64,000 nucleotides of DNA from CALEMW01 sp035447065. Lineage in GTDB: Bacteria; Krumholzibacteriota; Krumholzibacteriia; LZORAL124-64-63. The stretch lies in contig DAOTGJ010000008.1 in assembly GCA_035447065.1 (NCBI GenBank), positions 44,429-108,428 of the forward strand. The letters are read 5' to 3'. The position numbers were made by a program, and so were the translations under genes. The notes under the pieces were generated by a model that was not told where the DNA came from, made no database searches, and saw only the letters and a list, made by a program, of their open reading frames with translations. Below, piece after piece: positions 33,980-41,746 of the stretch (the stretch's first letter is position 1; every line of letters starts with the position of its first letter).

Positions 33980-35410
33980 ATGCGCAGCGTCATCCGCACC
34001 ACCGTCATCCTCGCCGTCCTGGGCGCGGCCGTCCTGGCCGCCGCCGCCGTGGAGGAGCATCAGGATCTGAGCGGCCCCTTCCCCGACGGCCCGTCCGTCA
34101 CCGCCGCCTGCCTGGACTGCCACGAGGACGCCGCCCACGACGTCATGCAGACGTCGCACTGGACGTGGCTCCCCATGCAGGACGTGGTGGGCAAGGGCCG
34201 CGTGCCCCTGGGCAAGAAGAACACCATCAACAACTTCTGCATCGCCGTGGATTCCAACTGGCCCCGCTGCACCAGCTGCCACGCCGGCTACGGCTGGACC
34301 GACGGCACCTTCGACTTCACCGACGCCACCAAGGTGGACTGCCTGGTCTGCCACGACGGCACCGGCACCTACCGCAAGTTCCCCACCGGGGCGGGCCATC
34401 CCGTCTACGAACCCACGGAGTGGGAGGGCAAGACGTGGCAGCCGGCGGACCTGGAGGCCGTGGCCCGTTCCGTGGGCACGCCCGGCCGCGCCAACTGCGG
34501 CGCCTGCCACTTCTCCGGCGGCGGCGGCAACAACGTGAAGCACGGCGACATGGAGAAGGCCCTGATCGATCCGTCCCGCGAGCTCGACGTGCACATGAGC
34601 CGCGACGGCGCCGACTTCGCCTGCCAGGAGTGCCACACCACCGAGTCCCACGACATCCGGGGCAACGCCATGTTCGCCTCCCCCGGCGGCGCCAACCACC
34701 TGGAGTGCACCTCCTGCCACGACGCCGACCTCCACGACCGCCGCGTGCTGAACTGGCACGCCGGCGCCGTGGCCTGCCAGACCTGTCACATCCCCCTCTA
34801 CGCCCGCTCCGCGCCCACCAAGATGTGGTGGGACTGGCGCACCGCCGGCCAGGACCGCACGCCCGGCACGGACCAGTACGGCATGCCGGACTTCGACAAG
34901 AAGAAGGGCGACTTCGGCTGGGGGAAGGACGTGGCGCCCGCCTACGCCTGGTACGACGGCCGCAGCGGCCAGTATCTGCTGGGCGATCCCGTGACGCCCG
35001 GCCAGGTGAACCGCCTCAACTGGCCCCAGGGCGACCGCGAGGACGCCCGGGCCAAGATCTATCCCTTCAAGGTCATGCGCGCCGTGCAGCCCTTCGACGC
35101 CGGCCGCAACGTGCTGGCCGTGCCCAAGCTCTTCGGCAAGACCGGCTACTGGAAGACCTTCGACTGGAACGAGGCCGTGCGTCAGGGCATGGCCAGCGTG
35201 GACCAGGAGTTCAGCGGCCAGGTGGGCTTCGTGGAGACCGAGGCCTGGTGGAAGCTCAACCACATGGTGGCCCCCAAGGAGATGGCCCTGCGCTGCGTGG
35301 ACTGCCACGGCGAGGGCGGCCGCATGGACTGGCTCGCCCTGGGCTACGGCGGCGATCCCATGCGCCACCGCGGCGAGGCGCGCGGGCAGATGAAGGTGCT
35401 CTTCGAGTAG
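33980..35410 (+). CDS. Octaheme c-type cytochrome (tetrathionate reductase-like family)
   Basis: 476 residues with a signal peptide (about 1-24) and eight CxxCH motifs: CLDCH, CTSCH, CLVCH, CGACH, CQECH, CTSCH, CQTCH and CVDCH. The eighth is separated from the seventh by a long segment (PTKMWWDWRTAG to EAWWKLNHMVAPKEMA), as in octaheme tetrathionate or nitrite reductase-like cytochromes of the OTR group. It is a periplasmic multiheme electron carrier or sulfur/nitrogen-oxyanion reductase, and the sequence does not settle which. GGAGG precedes the ATG. Monocistronic: a terminator follows. The exact end GQMKVLFE loosely resembles the short C-terminal motif in three small secreted proteins, but ends in Glu. 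Confidence 0.85.
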   Translation: MRSVIRTTVILAVLGAAVLAAAAVEEHQDLSGPFPDGPSVTAACLDCHEDAAHDVMQTSHWTWLPMQDVVGKGRVPLGKKNTINNFCIAVDSNWPRCTSCHAGYGWTDGTFDFTDATKVDCLVCHDGTGTYRKFPTGAGHPVYEPTEWEGKTWQPADLEAVARSVGTPGRANCGACHFSGGGGNNVKHGDMEKALIDPSRELDVHMSRDGADFACQECHTTESHDIRGNAMFASPGGANHLECTSCHDADLHDRRVLNWHAGAVACQTCHIPLYARSAPTKMWWDWRTAGQDRTPGTDQYGMPDFDKKKGDFGWGKDVAPAYAWYDGRSGQYLLGDPVTPGQVNRLNWPQGDREDARAKIYPFKVMRAVQPFDAGRNVLAVPKLFGKTGYWKTFDWNEAVRQGMASVDQEFSGQVGFVETEAWWKLNHMVAPKEMALRCVDCHGEGGRMDWLALGYGGDPMRHRGEARGQMKVLFE

Positions 35411-35440
35411 GCCCGGACCACGATGACCAGGATTCGTCTC

Positions 35441-35462
35441 GGGGCGCCCTCAAGGGCGCCCC
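35441..35462 (+). terminator. Terminator after the octaheme cytochrome
   Basis: 9-bp perfect arms GGGGCGCCC and GGGCGCCCC with loop TCAA, followed by TTCTCGTT, 31 bp past the stop. Confidence 0.7.
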
Positions 35463-35561
35463 TTCTCGTTCCCGGCTGGGAGGGAGGCGGCACCCGGACG
35501 CATTCGAGACTATCCTGTCGCCGACGTCCGCCGGCTCCGCCCCAACCACGAAAGACGCGCC

Positions 35562-35954
35562 ATGACCTCCAAGGCCCTGAACGTCCTCGGCACCGAGCTG
35601 CAGGAATGCAGCCGTCGCCCGCTCACCGGCTTCTACCGCACAGGCTCCTGCGAGACCGGCCAGGACGACCTGGGCCACCACCTGGTCTGCGTGCAGGCCA
35701 CGGCCGAGTTCCTGGCGTACAGCCGCGCCGTGGGCAACGACCTCTCCACCCCGCGGCCCGAGTTCGGATTCGACGGCGTGGAGCCCGGCGACCGCTGGTG
35801 CCTCTGCGCCGAGCGCTGGCAGCAGGCCCTGGAGGCCGGCATGGCCCCGCCCGTGGTCCTGGAGGCCACCCACATCCTGGCCCTGGAGTTCATCGATCTG
35901 GCCCACCTCAAGGAATACGCCGTGACCGAGGACGACGAACCCCGTCGTCCGTGA
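35562..35954 (+). CDS. DUF2237 family protein
   Basis: 130 residues. Recognised by the family spelling NVLGTELQECSRRPLTGFYRTGSCETGQDDLGHHLVCVQ and GNDLSTPRPEFGFDGVEPGDRWCLCAERWQQALEAGMAPPVVLEATH. Four conserved cysteines (Cys16, Cys29, and the WCLC pair near 84-86) are invariant in the family and might bind a metal. No signal peptide; probably cytoplasmic. Function unknown. It stands between the cytochrome and the secreted Hcp-fold protein. Confidence 0.85.
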   Translation: MTSKALNVLGTELQECSRRPLTGFYRTGSCETGQDDLGHHLVCVQATAEFLAYSRAVGNDLSTPRPEFGFDGVEPGDRWCLCAERWQQALEAGMAPPVVLEATHILALEFIDLAHLKEYAVTEDDEPRRP

Positions 35955-36046
35955 CCCGTAGACGCGCGCCCAGTATTCGTGAGATAATCGGTCCTGTTTC
36001 GAGCGGCAACCGCCCGCTCAGCGCCACCTCATCCCCTGGAGCAGCC

Positions 36047-36883
36047 ATGACCATCCTGCGCGTCCGCCCGCATCGTGCCGCCGTCCTGTCCCTGATCCTG
36101 GCCCTGGGCCTGGCCGCCACCGCCGCCGCCCAATCGGGCATCTACCTGGAGATCGAGAACTCCGGCGGCCAGATCATCCGCGGCGACGTGACCACCCAGC
36201 CGTACGAGGAGACCATCGAGGTCTTCGCCTTCAGCCACCAGGTGGTCATCCCTTACGGCAGCAACGGGATGCCCGCCGGCCCCGCCCAGACCAGCCCCCT
36301 GTCCATCACCACGGGTTTCGACCGCGCCACGGTGCCCCTGTTCCAGGCCCAGGCCTCCCAGATGCTCTTCGACGCGTTCACCATGGACGTGGCGGAGACC
36401 CGGTTCGACGGCCTCTCGATCCCGGTCTACCGCTACATCCTGCAGAGCCCGCGGCTCATGACCGTGACGGAATCGGCGTCCGTGGGCGGGTCCAGCGTGA
36501 CCTACTCCTTCAACTACGCGCAGATCCGGATCGAGGACCTGGAGCACGGCACCACGGCCACCTACACCTGGAACCCGCTGGCCGCGTCCGCCGAGACCAT
36601 GCTGGGCCAGGGCCTCCTGCTGAGCTCCACGCCCAACCCCTCGCAGGGGCCCACGGAGTTCCGCTTCACGCTGCCGTCGGACAGCGACGCCTCGCTCACC
36701 CTGTTCGACCTGCGCGGCCACCGCGTGCGCGAGCTGCACCGCGGCTGGACCAAGAGCGGCGGCGACGTGGCCGTGTGGGACGGCAAGGACGAGGGCGGTA
36801 CGGACGTGTCCCAGGGCGTGTACATCGCCCGGCTGCGGACGCCGGAGCGGGAGACCACGCAGCGCTTCACGCTGCTGCGCTGA
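36047..36883 (+). CDS. Secreted Hcp-fold protein with FlgD-like C-terminal domain
   Basis: 278 residues. Signal peptide 1-26 (ending AAA-QS). The next about 155 residues have the order and spacing of Hcp, the type VI secretion tube protein: IYLEIENSGGQIIRGDVTTQPYEETIEVFAFSHQV, a loop, LSITTGFDRATVPLFQAQASQMLFDAFTMDV, and YRYILQSPRLMTVTESASV with SFNYAQIRIEDLEHG. The C-terminal 80 residues are a FlgD-like Ig domain with a divergent STPNPSQGPTEFRFTLP motif ending QRFTLLR. Hcp folds normally have no signal peptide. Here the fold is exported and joined to the sorting-type domain, so it is a structural or adhesive surface protein rather than a T6SS tube (inference). No other T6SS gene is present. 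Confidence 0.8.
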   Translation: MTILRVRPHRAAVLSLILALGLAATAAAQSGIYLEIENSGGQIIRGDVTTQPYEETIEVFAFSHQVVIPYGSNGMPAGPAQTSPLSITTGFDRATVPLFQAQASQMLFDAFTMDVAETRFDGLSIPVYRYILQSPRLMTVTESASVGGSSVTYSFNYAQIRIEDLEHGTTATYTWNPLAASAETMLGQGLLLSSTPNPSQGPTEFRFTLPSDSDASLTLFDLRGHRVRELHRGWTKSGGDVAVWDGKDEGGTDVSQGVYIARLRTPERETTQRFTLLR

Positions 36884-36907
36884 TCGATCGGGAAGGAGCC
36901 GCCGTTC

Positions 36908-37297
36908 GTGCGTAGGATCGGACTGCAGACCGTGGGGTGGGCGGCCCTGGCCGTCGGCGCGGTGGGGCTCGTGGTGCCCCTGCTGCCCACCACGGTGTTC
37001 TGGCTGGCGGCCGCGTGGTGCTTCGCGCGGTCGCGGCCCGAGCTGCGCGACCGGCTGTACCGCCATCCCGCCGTGGGGCCGGCCCTGGCCGATCTGCTGG
37101 AGCGGGGCGAGGCGAGCGGCGCGGTGAAGCGCGCGGCTTTGTCGGGGATGGCGGTGGGCTTCGGGGTCGCCGCGCTGGCCATCGGCGCGCGGCCGGCGCC
37201 GCTGGCGGTGCTGGGCGCGGCCCTTACCGCCGTGGCGGTCTGGGTCCTCACGCGTCCGGAGCCCGCCCGTCCACGCGCCGCCGATCCGGCGGCCTAG
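36908..37297 (+). CDS. DUF454 (YbaN-like) inner-membrane protein
   Basis: 129 residues. The signature GAVGLVVPLLPTTVFWLAAAWCFARSRPELRDRLYRHPAVGP is that of DUF454. Three to four membrane spans. GTG start with GGAAGGAG. The stop TAG shares the CTAG with the stop of the convergent gene (37294). Function of the family is unknown. Confidence 0.85.
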   Translation: MRRIGLQTVGWAALAVGAVGLVVPLLPTTVFWLAAAWCFARSRPELRDRLYRHPAVGPALADLLERGEASGAVKRAALSGMAVGFGVAALAIGARPAPLAVLGAALTAVAVWVLTRPEPARPRAADPAA

Positions 37298-37890
37298 AAC
37301 ACCAGCAACGCCCCCAGCAGATAGCGGTGCTCGCCGTCGGCGGACGTGAAGCGCGCGTCGGCCAGCAGCTCGCGGGCGATCCGGCGCGCCACGCCGAAGG
37401 CCACGGGGTACGCGTCGCCCGTGGCGCTGCCCACCGTGATGGTCTGCGCGCCCAGTGCCAGATAGACGTACCCGTCGCCCAGCCAGCTCCGGGGCACCAC
37501 CGCCAGCCGCGCGGCCGCGCCGGCGCCCTTGACGACGGCGTGGTTGCCGGGCTCGTCGTCGTAGCCGATCCGGCCCATGGTCAACGACGCCTCCACCGAG
37601 AATCCCACCAGCGACTCGGGCCTGGGTCGCGACACGTGCAGCCGCACGCCCGGCGACCAGAGGGTGGCGTGCCGCCCGTTGCCCAGGTCCTCGCGCGTGA
37701 CCTGCAGTCCGGCGTCGGCCTTGCCCTGGAGCATCACGCCGACCTCCGCCATCGCCCCGTGGAGCTCGCCGTCGGTGAACCAGCCCGCCCCCAGGTACGG
37801 CGCGGTGTGGCCTTCCGGCACGAAGAGGGATTGGGCGCCGACGGGCAGCGCGGCGAGCAGCAGGATCGAGAAGAGCAGGCGCGACACCAT
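37294..37890 (-). CDS. Secreted or outer-membrane beta-rich protein, unknown
   Basis: 198 residues with a signal peptide (to about 19, VGAQS). The rest alternates beta strands with aromatic and glycine residues (YLGAGWFTDGELHGAMAEVGVML, ARLAVVPRSWLGDGYVYLALG, ending EHRYLLGALLVF), and the final aromatic Phe after alternating hydrophobics fits an outer-membrane beta-barrel. ATG 37890. Its stop is shared as CTAG with the convergent DUF454 gene. The next gene on this strand is DUF808. Confidence 0.6.
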   Translation of the reverse strand: MVSRLLFSILLLAALPVGAQSLFVPEGHTAPYLGAGWFTDGELHGAMAEVGVMLQGKADAGLQVTREDLGNGRHATLWSPGVRLHVSRPRPESLVGFSVEASLTMGRIGYDDEPGNHAVVKGAGAAARLAVVPRSWLGDGYVYLALGAQTITVGSATGDAYPVAFGVARRIARELLADARFTSADGEHRYLLGALLVF

Positions 37891-37925
37891 GAGCACCTCC
37901 GGAATTCCCGTGACGACGATGCGTC

Positions 37926-38867
37926 TCAATGCGCCGCCGGATCGTGGCCCCGGCGGACCACCGCGTGCATGAGTCCCACCAGCACGGAGCCCGCGGCCAG
38001 ACCCACCGCCGCCGCGGCCGCGGCTTCGCTCAGCCAGCCCAGGAAGCCGCCCGCCGCGTGGGACGCGGCGTGATGCAGGCGCTGCACCAGATCGTCCGGC
38101 GCGTGCCAGCCCAGCTCGTGGGCGCCGTGCAGCAGGATGCCGCCCCCCACCCAGAGCATGGCCGCCGTGCCCACCGTGGACAGCACCGTCAGCAGGTGCG
38201 GCATCCCGGCCACCAACGCGCGGCCCACGCGCCGGACCGCGGCCCGCGGCCGCCGCGCCAGGGCCAGGCCCACGTCGTCCATCTTCACGATGAGGCCCAC
38301 CACTCCGTACACGCCCAGGGTGACCGCCACGCCCACCAGCGCCAGCACGCCCGCGCGCACCAGCAGCGTCTCGTGAGCCACCTCGTTCAGGGTGATGACC
38401 ATGATCTCGCCGGAGAGGATGAGGTCCGTGCGCACGGCGCCGGCGATGCGCTTCTTCTCGAAGGCGGCCTGGTCCCGGATGGGGTCGGCCAGGGTGGGCC
38501 CGTGCGCGGCGCCGCCCAGCAGCTCCAGGATCTTCTCGGCGCCCTCGAACGAGAGATAGCAGCCGCCCAGCATGAGCAGCGGCGTGATGACCCACGGCGC
38601 GAACTCGCTGAGCAGCAGCGCCGCCGGCAGGACGATGAGCAGCTTGTTGCGCAGGCTGCCCTTGGTGATGGCGGCGATGATGGGCAGCTCGCGCGCAGGC
38701 GCGAGCCCGGTGACGTAGGCGGGCGTGACCGCGGTGTCGTCGATGACCAGGCCGGCGGCCTTGACCCCGGCGCGGCTCGCCGCCACGCCGATGTCGTCCA
38801 CGGACGCGGCGGCGGCACGGGCGAGGACGGAGATGTCGTCCAGCAGGGCGACGAGGCCACCGGGCAT
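37926..38867 (-). CDS. DUF808 (YedI-like) membrane protein
   Basis: 313 residues; starts GGLVALLDDISVLARAAAASVDDIGVAASRAGVKAAGLVIDDTAVTPAYVTG, the DUF808 opening. Six to eight membrane spans and the conserved FEGAEKILE and FEKKRIAGAVRTDLILSGEIMVI segments are present. AGGAG precedes ATG. Physiological role unknown. It lies upstream of the 198-residue beta-rich gene (35 bp gap) and downstream of the DODA gene on the same strand. Confidence 0.88.
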   Translation of the reverse strand: MPGGLVALLDDISVLARAAAASVDDIGVAASRAGVKAAGLVIDDTAVTPAYVTGLAPARELPIIAAITKGSLRNKLLIVLPAALLLSEFAPWVITPLLMLGGCYLSFEGAEKILELLGGAAHGPTLADPIRDQAAFEKKRIAGAVRTDLILSGEIMVITLNEVAHETLLVRAGVLALVGVAVTLGVYGVVGLIVKMDDVGLALARRPRAAVRRVGRALVAGMPHLLTVLSTVGTAAMLWVGGGILLHGAHELGWHAPDDLVQRLHHAASHAAGGFLGWLSEAAAAAAVGLAAGSVLVGLMHAVVRRGHDPAAH

Positions 38868-38955
38868 GGGATAGCTCCTGGCGTGACGTGAGGACGGGCG
38901 GGTCCGACGGCGGCGAGTCTAGCAGACGCCGCCGCGAACGCGAGTCCTCATCCGC

Positions 38956-39989
38956 CTACCCGAACTGCACGGACCTCTTGGTGAACGGGCTGTCCATCCA
39001 CCAGCCGGTGATGGGGAACGACGGCGCGTCCACGCCCGCCTCGGCCGCCCCCGCGGCCACCAGCACCGGCGCGTAGTGCTCCCAGGTGGGCAGGGCCTGG
39101 CGCACGGCCGGGGCGCGCTGCTGGAAGTCGGTCAGGGCGTCCACGTCCATGCGGCCCAGGGCATCGGCGGCCCAGGCGTCGAACTCCGTGGCCCAGGCCG
39201 GAATCTCCGTGCGGANNNNNNNNNNNNNNNNNNNNNNNNNNNNNNNNNNNNNNNNNNNNNNNNNNNNNNNNNNNNNNNNNNNNNNNNNNNNNNNNNNNNN
39301 NNNNNNNNNNNNNNNGCATCGGCGGCCCAGGCGTCGAACTCCGTGGCCCAGGCCGGAATCTCCGTGCGGAACGCGTAGCGCATGTTGTGCGTCAGGAAGC
39401 CGCTGCCGAAGATCAGCACGCCCTCGTCGCGCAGCGGCGCCAGCAGCCGTCCCAGCCGCACCAGCCGCTCAGGGTCCAGGCCGGGCAGGGAGACCTGGAG
39501 CACGGGCACGTCGGCGTCGGGATACATGGCCACCAGGGGAACGTAGGCGCCGTGGTCCAGACCGCGCGCGGGATCGTCCATCACGTATTCGCCGTCGGCC
39601 TCCAGCAGTCCGCGGACGCGGGCCGCCAGGTCCGGCGCGCCGGGCGCCGGGTAGCGCGTCTGGTAGAAGCGCTCGGGAAAGCCGTAGAAGTCGTAGACCA
39701 GCGGCACCGTGCTGGTGGCGCCCAGGGTGATGGGGCGGACCTCCCAGTGGGCCGACACCATCAGGATGGCGCGCGGCTTCGGCATGGCGGCGGCCCAGGC
39801 GGCGAGCTCCCCCATCCACTGCGCGTCGTCCAGCAGGACCGGGGCGCCGTGGGCGGCGAAGATGACGGGCATGGGGCCCGCGGGGGTCGGGTCGATGGTC
39901 ATGAGGGTCTCCTCCCGTGCCAGGATGGACCCGGCGGCGGCCGCGACCGGAAGCGCGCCCAGGGCCTGGAGAAAGCGTCGTCGTCGCAT
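38956..39989 (-). CDS. Tat-exported DODA-type extradiol dioxygenase (gap inside)
   Basis: LigB-superfamily, 4,5-DOPA dioxygenase-like (YgiD) protein. Residues MRRRRFLQALGALPVAAAAG carry a twin-arginine signal. Iron/zinc ligand motifs: AAHGAP (His near 46), SAHWEVRP and LDHGAYVPL. After removing the 100 N and one of the two flanking 55-bp copies (39161-39215 and 39316-39370), the frame runs on as FDAWAADALGRMDVDALTDF and ends in the family's TGWWMDSPFTKRSVQFG, giving 292 residues. As assembled it looks frame-shifted. Cleaves an aromatic diol ring, substrate unknown. A palindromic operator lies 39 bp upstream. Confidence 0.85.
39161..39370. other. Scaffold gap: 100 N between two identical 55-bp copies
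   Basis: Bases 39161-39215 and 39316-39370 are the same 55 bp, touching the N run (39216-39315). Same artefact as at 112-321. It lies inside the dioxygenase gene, and collapsing it restores a full-length protein. Confidence 0.9.
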
Positions 39990-40027
39990 GATGTCCTCCT
40001 CGAGAGGGACAGGATAACCCCGAACAT

Positions 40028-40043
40028 ACTTGTTGCAACAAGT
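40028..40043 (-). promoter_or_regulatory. 16-bp perfect palindrome before the dioxygenase gene
   Basis: ACTTGTTGCAACAAGT lies 39 bp upstream of the dioxygenase start (39989). On the minus strand its TTGCAA is followed 16 bp later by TATCCT, a plausible -35/-10 pair, so a bound repressor would block the promoter. Confidence 0.5.
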
Positions 40044-40080
40044 TTTTTGGCCGCCCTCCGCCCGAACGGGCGCCGGTCCC

Positions 40081-41715
40081 CTATCCCAGCCTCTTCACCA
40101 CCACCAGCGTCACGTCGTCCCCCACCGGCTCCGCGCCCCGGAACGCCTCCACGTCGTCCAGCACATCGCCCACGATCTCCGCCGCGGGACGCGCCCGCGC
40201 CGCGGCGATCCGGGCCTGGAACCGTGCGTCGCCGTAGTCGCTCTCGTCGGCGGCGAAGGTCTCGGCGATGCCGTCGCTGCTCAGCGCCAGGAGATCGCCG
40301 GGGGCCAGCACGGCCTCCCCGGACGTCCAGCTTCCCTCCTCCAGCAGCGCGATGGGCAGGCCGTTGGGCGGGATGGACTCCGCGGCGCCGTCGGCGCGCA
40401 CCAGCAACGGCGGCGCATGGCCCGCGTTCACGTAGGCCAGCCGGCCGCTCTCCGGCTCCAGCACGCCCACGAAAAGCGTGGCGTAGCGCAGGGCGTCGGT
40501 GGTGCGCCAGAGCTGGCGGTTGAGGTTGGCGGTCACGCGCGTGAGGTCCGTCTCCGCCTCCAGCATGGCTCGCAGCAGCGGCAGCAGCGACGACACCAGC
40601 AGCGCCGCGCCCAGCCCCTTGCCGGACACGTCGCCGGCGGCGATCAGGCAGCGGCCGTCCGGCAGCAGGGTCACGTCGTAGAGATCGCCGCCCACCTCGA
40701 AGCAGGGCTCCAGGTGCGCGTGCATCTCGTAACCCGGGAGATCCGGCAGGGTCTCGGGCAGGAGCCGGGCCATGATGGAGCGGGCCGCGTCCAGCTCCGC
40801 GTCCAGGCGGCGCTTCTCGGCCTCGATGGCGTCGTGCCGCGCGTGGCTCAGGGCCACGGCGATCACGTTGGCCAGCAGGGAGAAGGCCACCAGCTCGTCG
40901 CGCACGTAGCTGCGGCCGGGATCGGTGGTGTCGGCGTAGAGGATGCCGATCACGCTCTTGTTGTCGAAGAGCGGCGCGGCCATGGCCGAGCGGATGCCCG
41001 CGGACACGATGCTCTGCATGGTGAGCAGATCGGCGTCGCCGCCGCCTTCCAGCAGGAAGCTGGTGCGCTCCTCCAGCACCCGGTTCACCACGCTGCGGCT
41101 CAGGGCCACGTTGACCTCGCCGTCGGCGCGGCGCAGCCGCGAGGCGCGGATCTCCGGCGCCGGCTCGCCCTCCTCCCGCAGCAGCAGGAAGATGCGCTCC
41201 GGGTCCATGGCCTGCTCCACCAGGTCCAGGATGGGCTCGAAGAGCTCCTCCGGCGGACGCGGCACCGTGAGCAGATCGCCCGCTCCGGCCAGGCAGCGGA
41301 ACAGCTCGGAGCGCTTGCGGTCGCCGGGACGCTTGGCCGGGTCGATCTCGTCCCAGGACACCGCCACGCCCTGCGACGCCTGCTCCGGCGCCAGGGTGAG
41401 CATGTGCCTGGTGTCGCCGGGCTCGCCCAGCCGCAGCACCACGTCGGCGAAGCGGATCTCGTCGCCGCGGGCCAGGGGCGTGCGGCCCTGCACCGTGGCG
41501 CCGTTCACGCGGGTGCCGTTGTGGCTGCCCAGATCCTCCAGCACCACCGAGCCGTCGCGGCACTCCAGCACCGCGTGGCGGCGCGACACCGAGGGATGAG
41601 GCAGCACCAGGTCGCTCTCGGCGGCGCGTCCCACGGCGTGGCTTCCTTCGCGCAGCTCGTAGCGGATCTCGCGGGCGCCGTCGCGGCCGGAGAGGATGGG
41701 GATCCTGGCGGTCAT
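40081..41715 (-). CDS. FHA-GAF-SpoIIE type PP2C phosphatase
   Basis: 544 residues, soluble. FHA domain about 18-95 (VGRAAESDLVLPHPSVSRRHAVLE, SHNGTRVNG), which binds phosphothreonine. GAF domain about 150-300 (EEGEPAPEIRASR to AMAAPLFDNKSVIGILYADTTD). SpoIIE/PP2C domain about 335-540 with metal-binding acidic residues in GGDLYDVTLLPDGRCLIAAGDVSGKGLGAAL and SSDGIAETF, ending VGDDVTLVVVKR. It lies 31 bp downstream of the kinase gene on the same strand, probably one operon. The FHA domain would read kinase phosphorylation and the PP2C domain could act on a STAS partner such as the 49582-49920 protein (inference). Confidence 0.9.
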   Translation of the reverse strand: MTARIPILSGRDGAREIRYELREGSHAVGRAAESDLVLPHPSVSRRHAVLECRDGSVVLEDLGSHNGTRVNGATVQGRTPLARGDEIRFADVVLRLGEPGDTRHMLTLAPEQASQGVAVSWDEIDPAKRPGDRKRSELFRCLAGAGDLLTVPRPPEELFEPILDLVEQAMDPERIFLLLREEGEPAPEIRASRLRRADGEVNVALSRSVVNRVLEERTSFLLEGGGDADLLTMQSIVSAGIRSAMAAPLFDNKSVIGILYADTTDPGRSYVRDELVAFSLLANVIAVALSHARHDAIEAEKRRLDAELDAARSIMARLLPETLPDLPGYEMHAHLEPCFEVGGDLYDVTLLPDGRCLIAAGDVSGKGLGAALLVSSLLPLLRAMLEAETDLTRVTANLNRQLWRTTDALRYATLFVGVLEPESGRLAYVNAGHAPPLLVRADGAAESIPPNGLPIALLEEGSWTSGEAVLAPGDLLALSSDGIAETFAADESDYGDARFQARIAAARARPAAEIVGDVLDDVEAFRGAEPVGDDVTLVVVKRLG

Positions 41716-41746
41716 GGTGTCCTCCGTCGTTGCGGGCAGCGGCCGG

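Noticed and set aside
36047..36883. Part of a type VI secretion locus
   Set aside because: Only the Hcp-like fold is present. There is a signal peptide and a FlgD-like tail, and none of the sheath, baseplate or membrane-complex genes are nearby.
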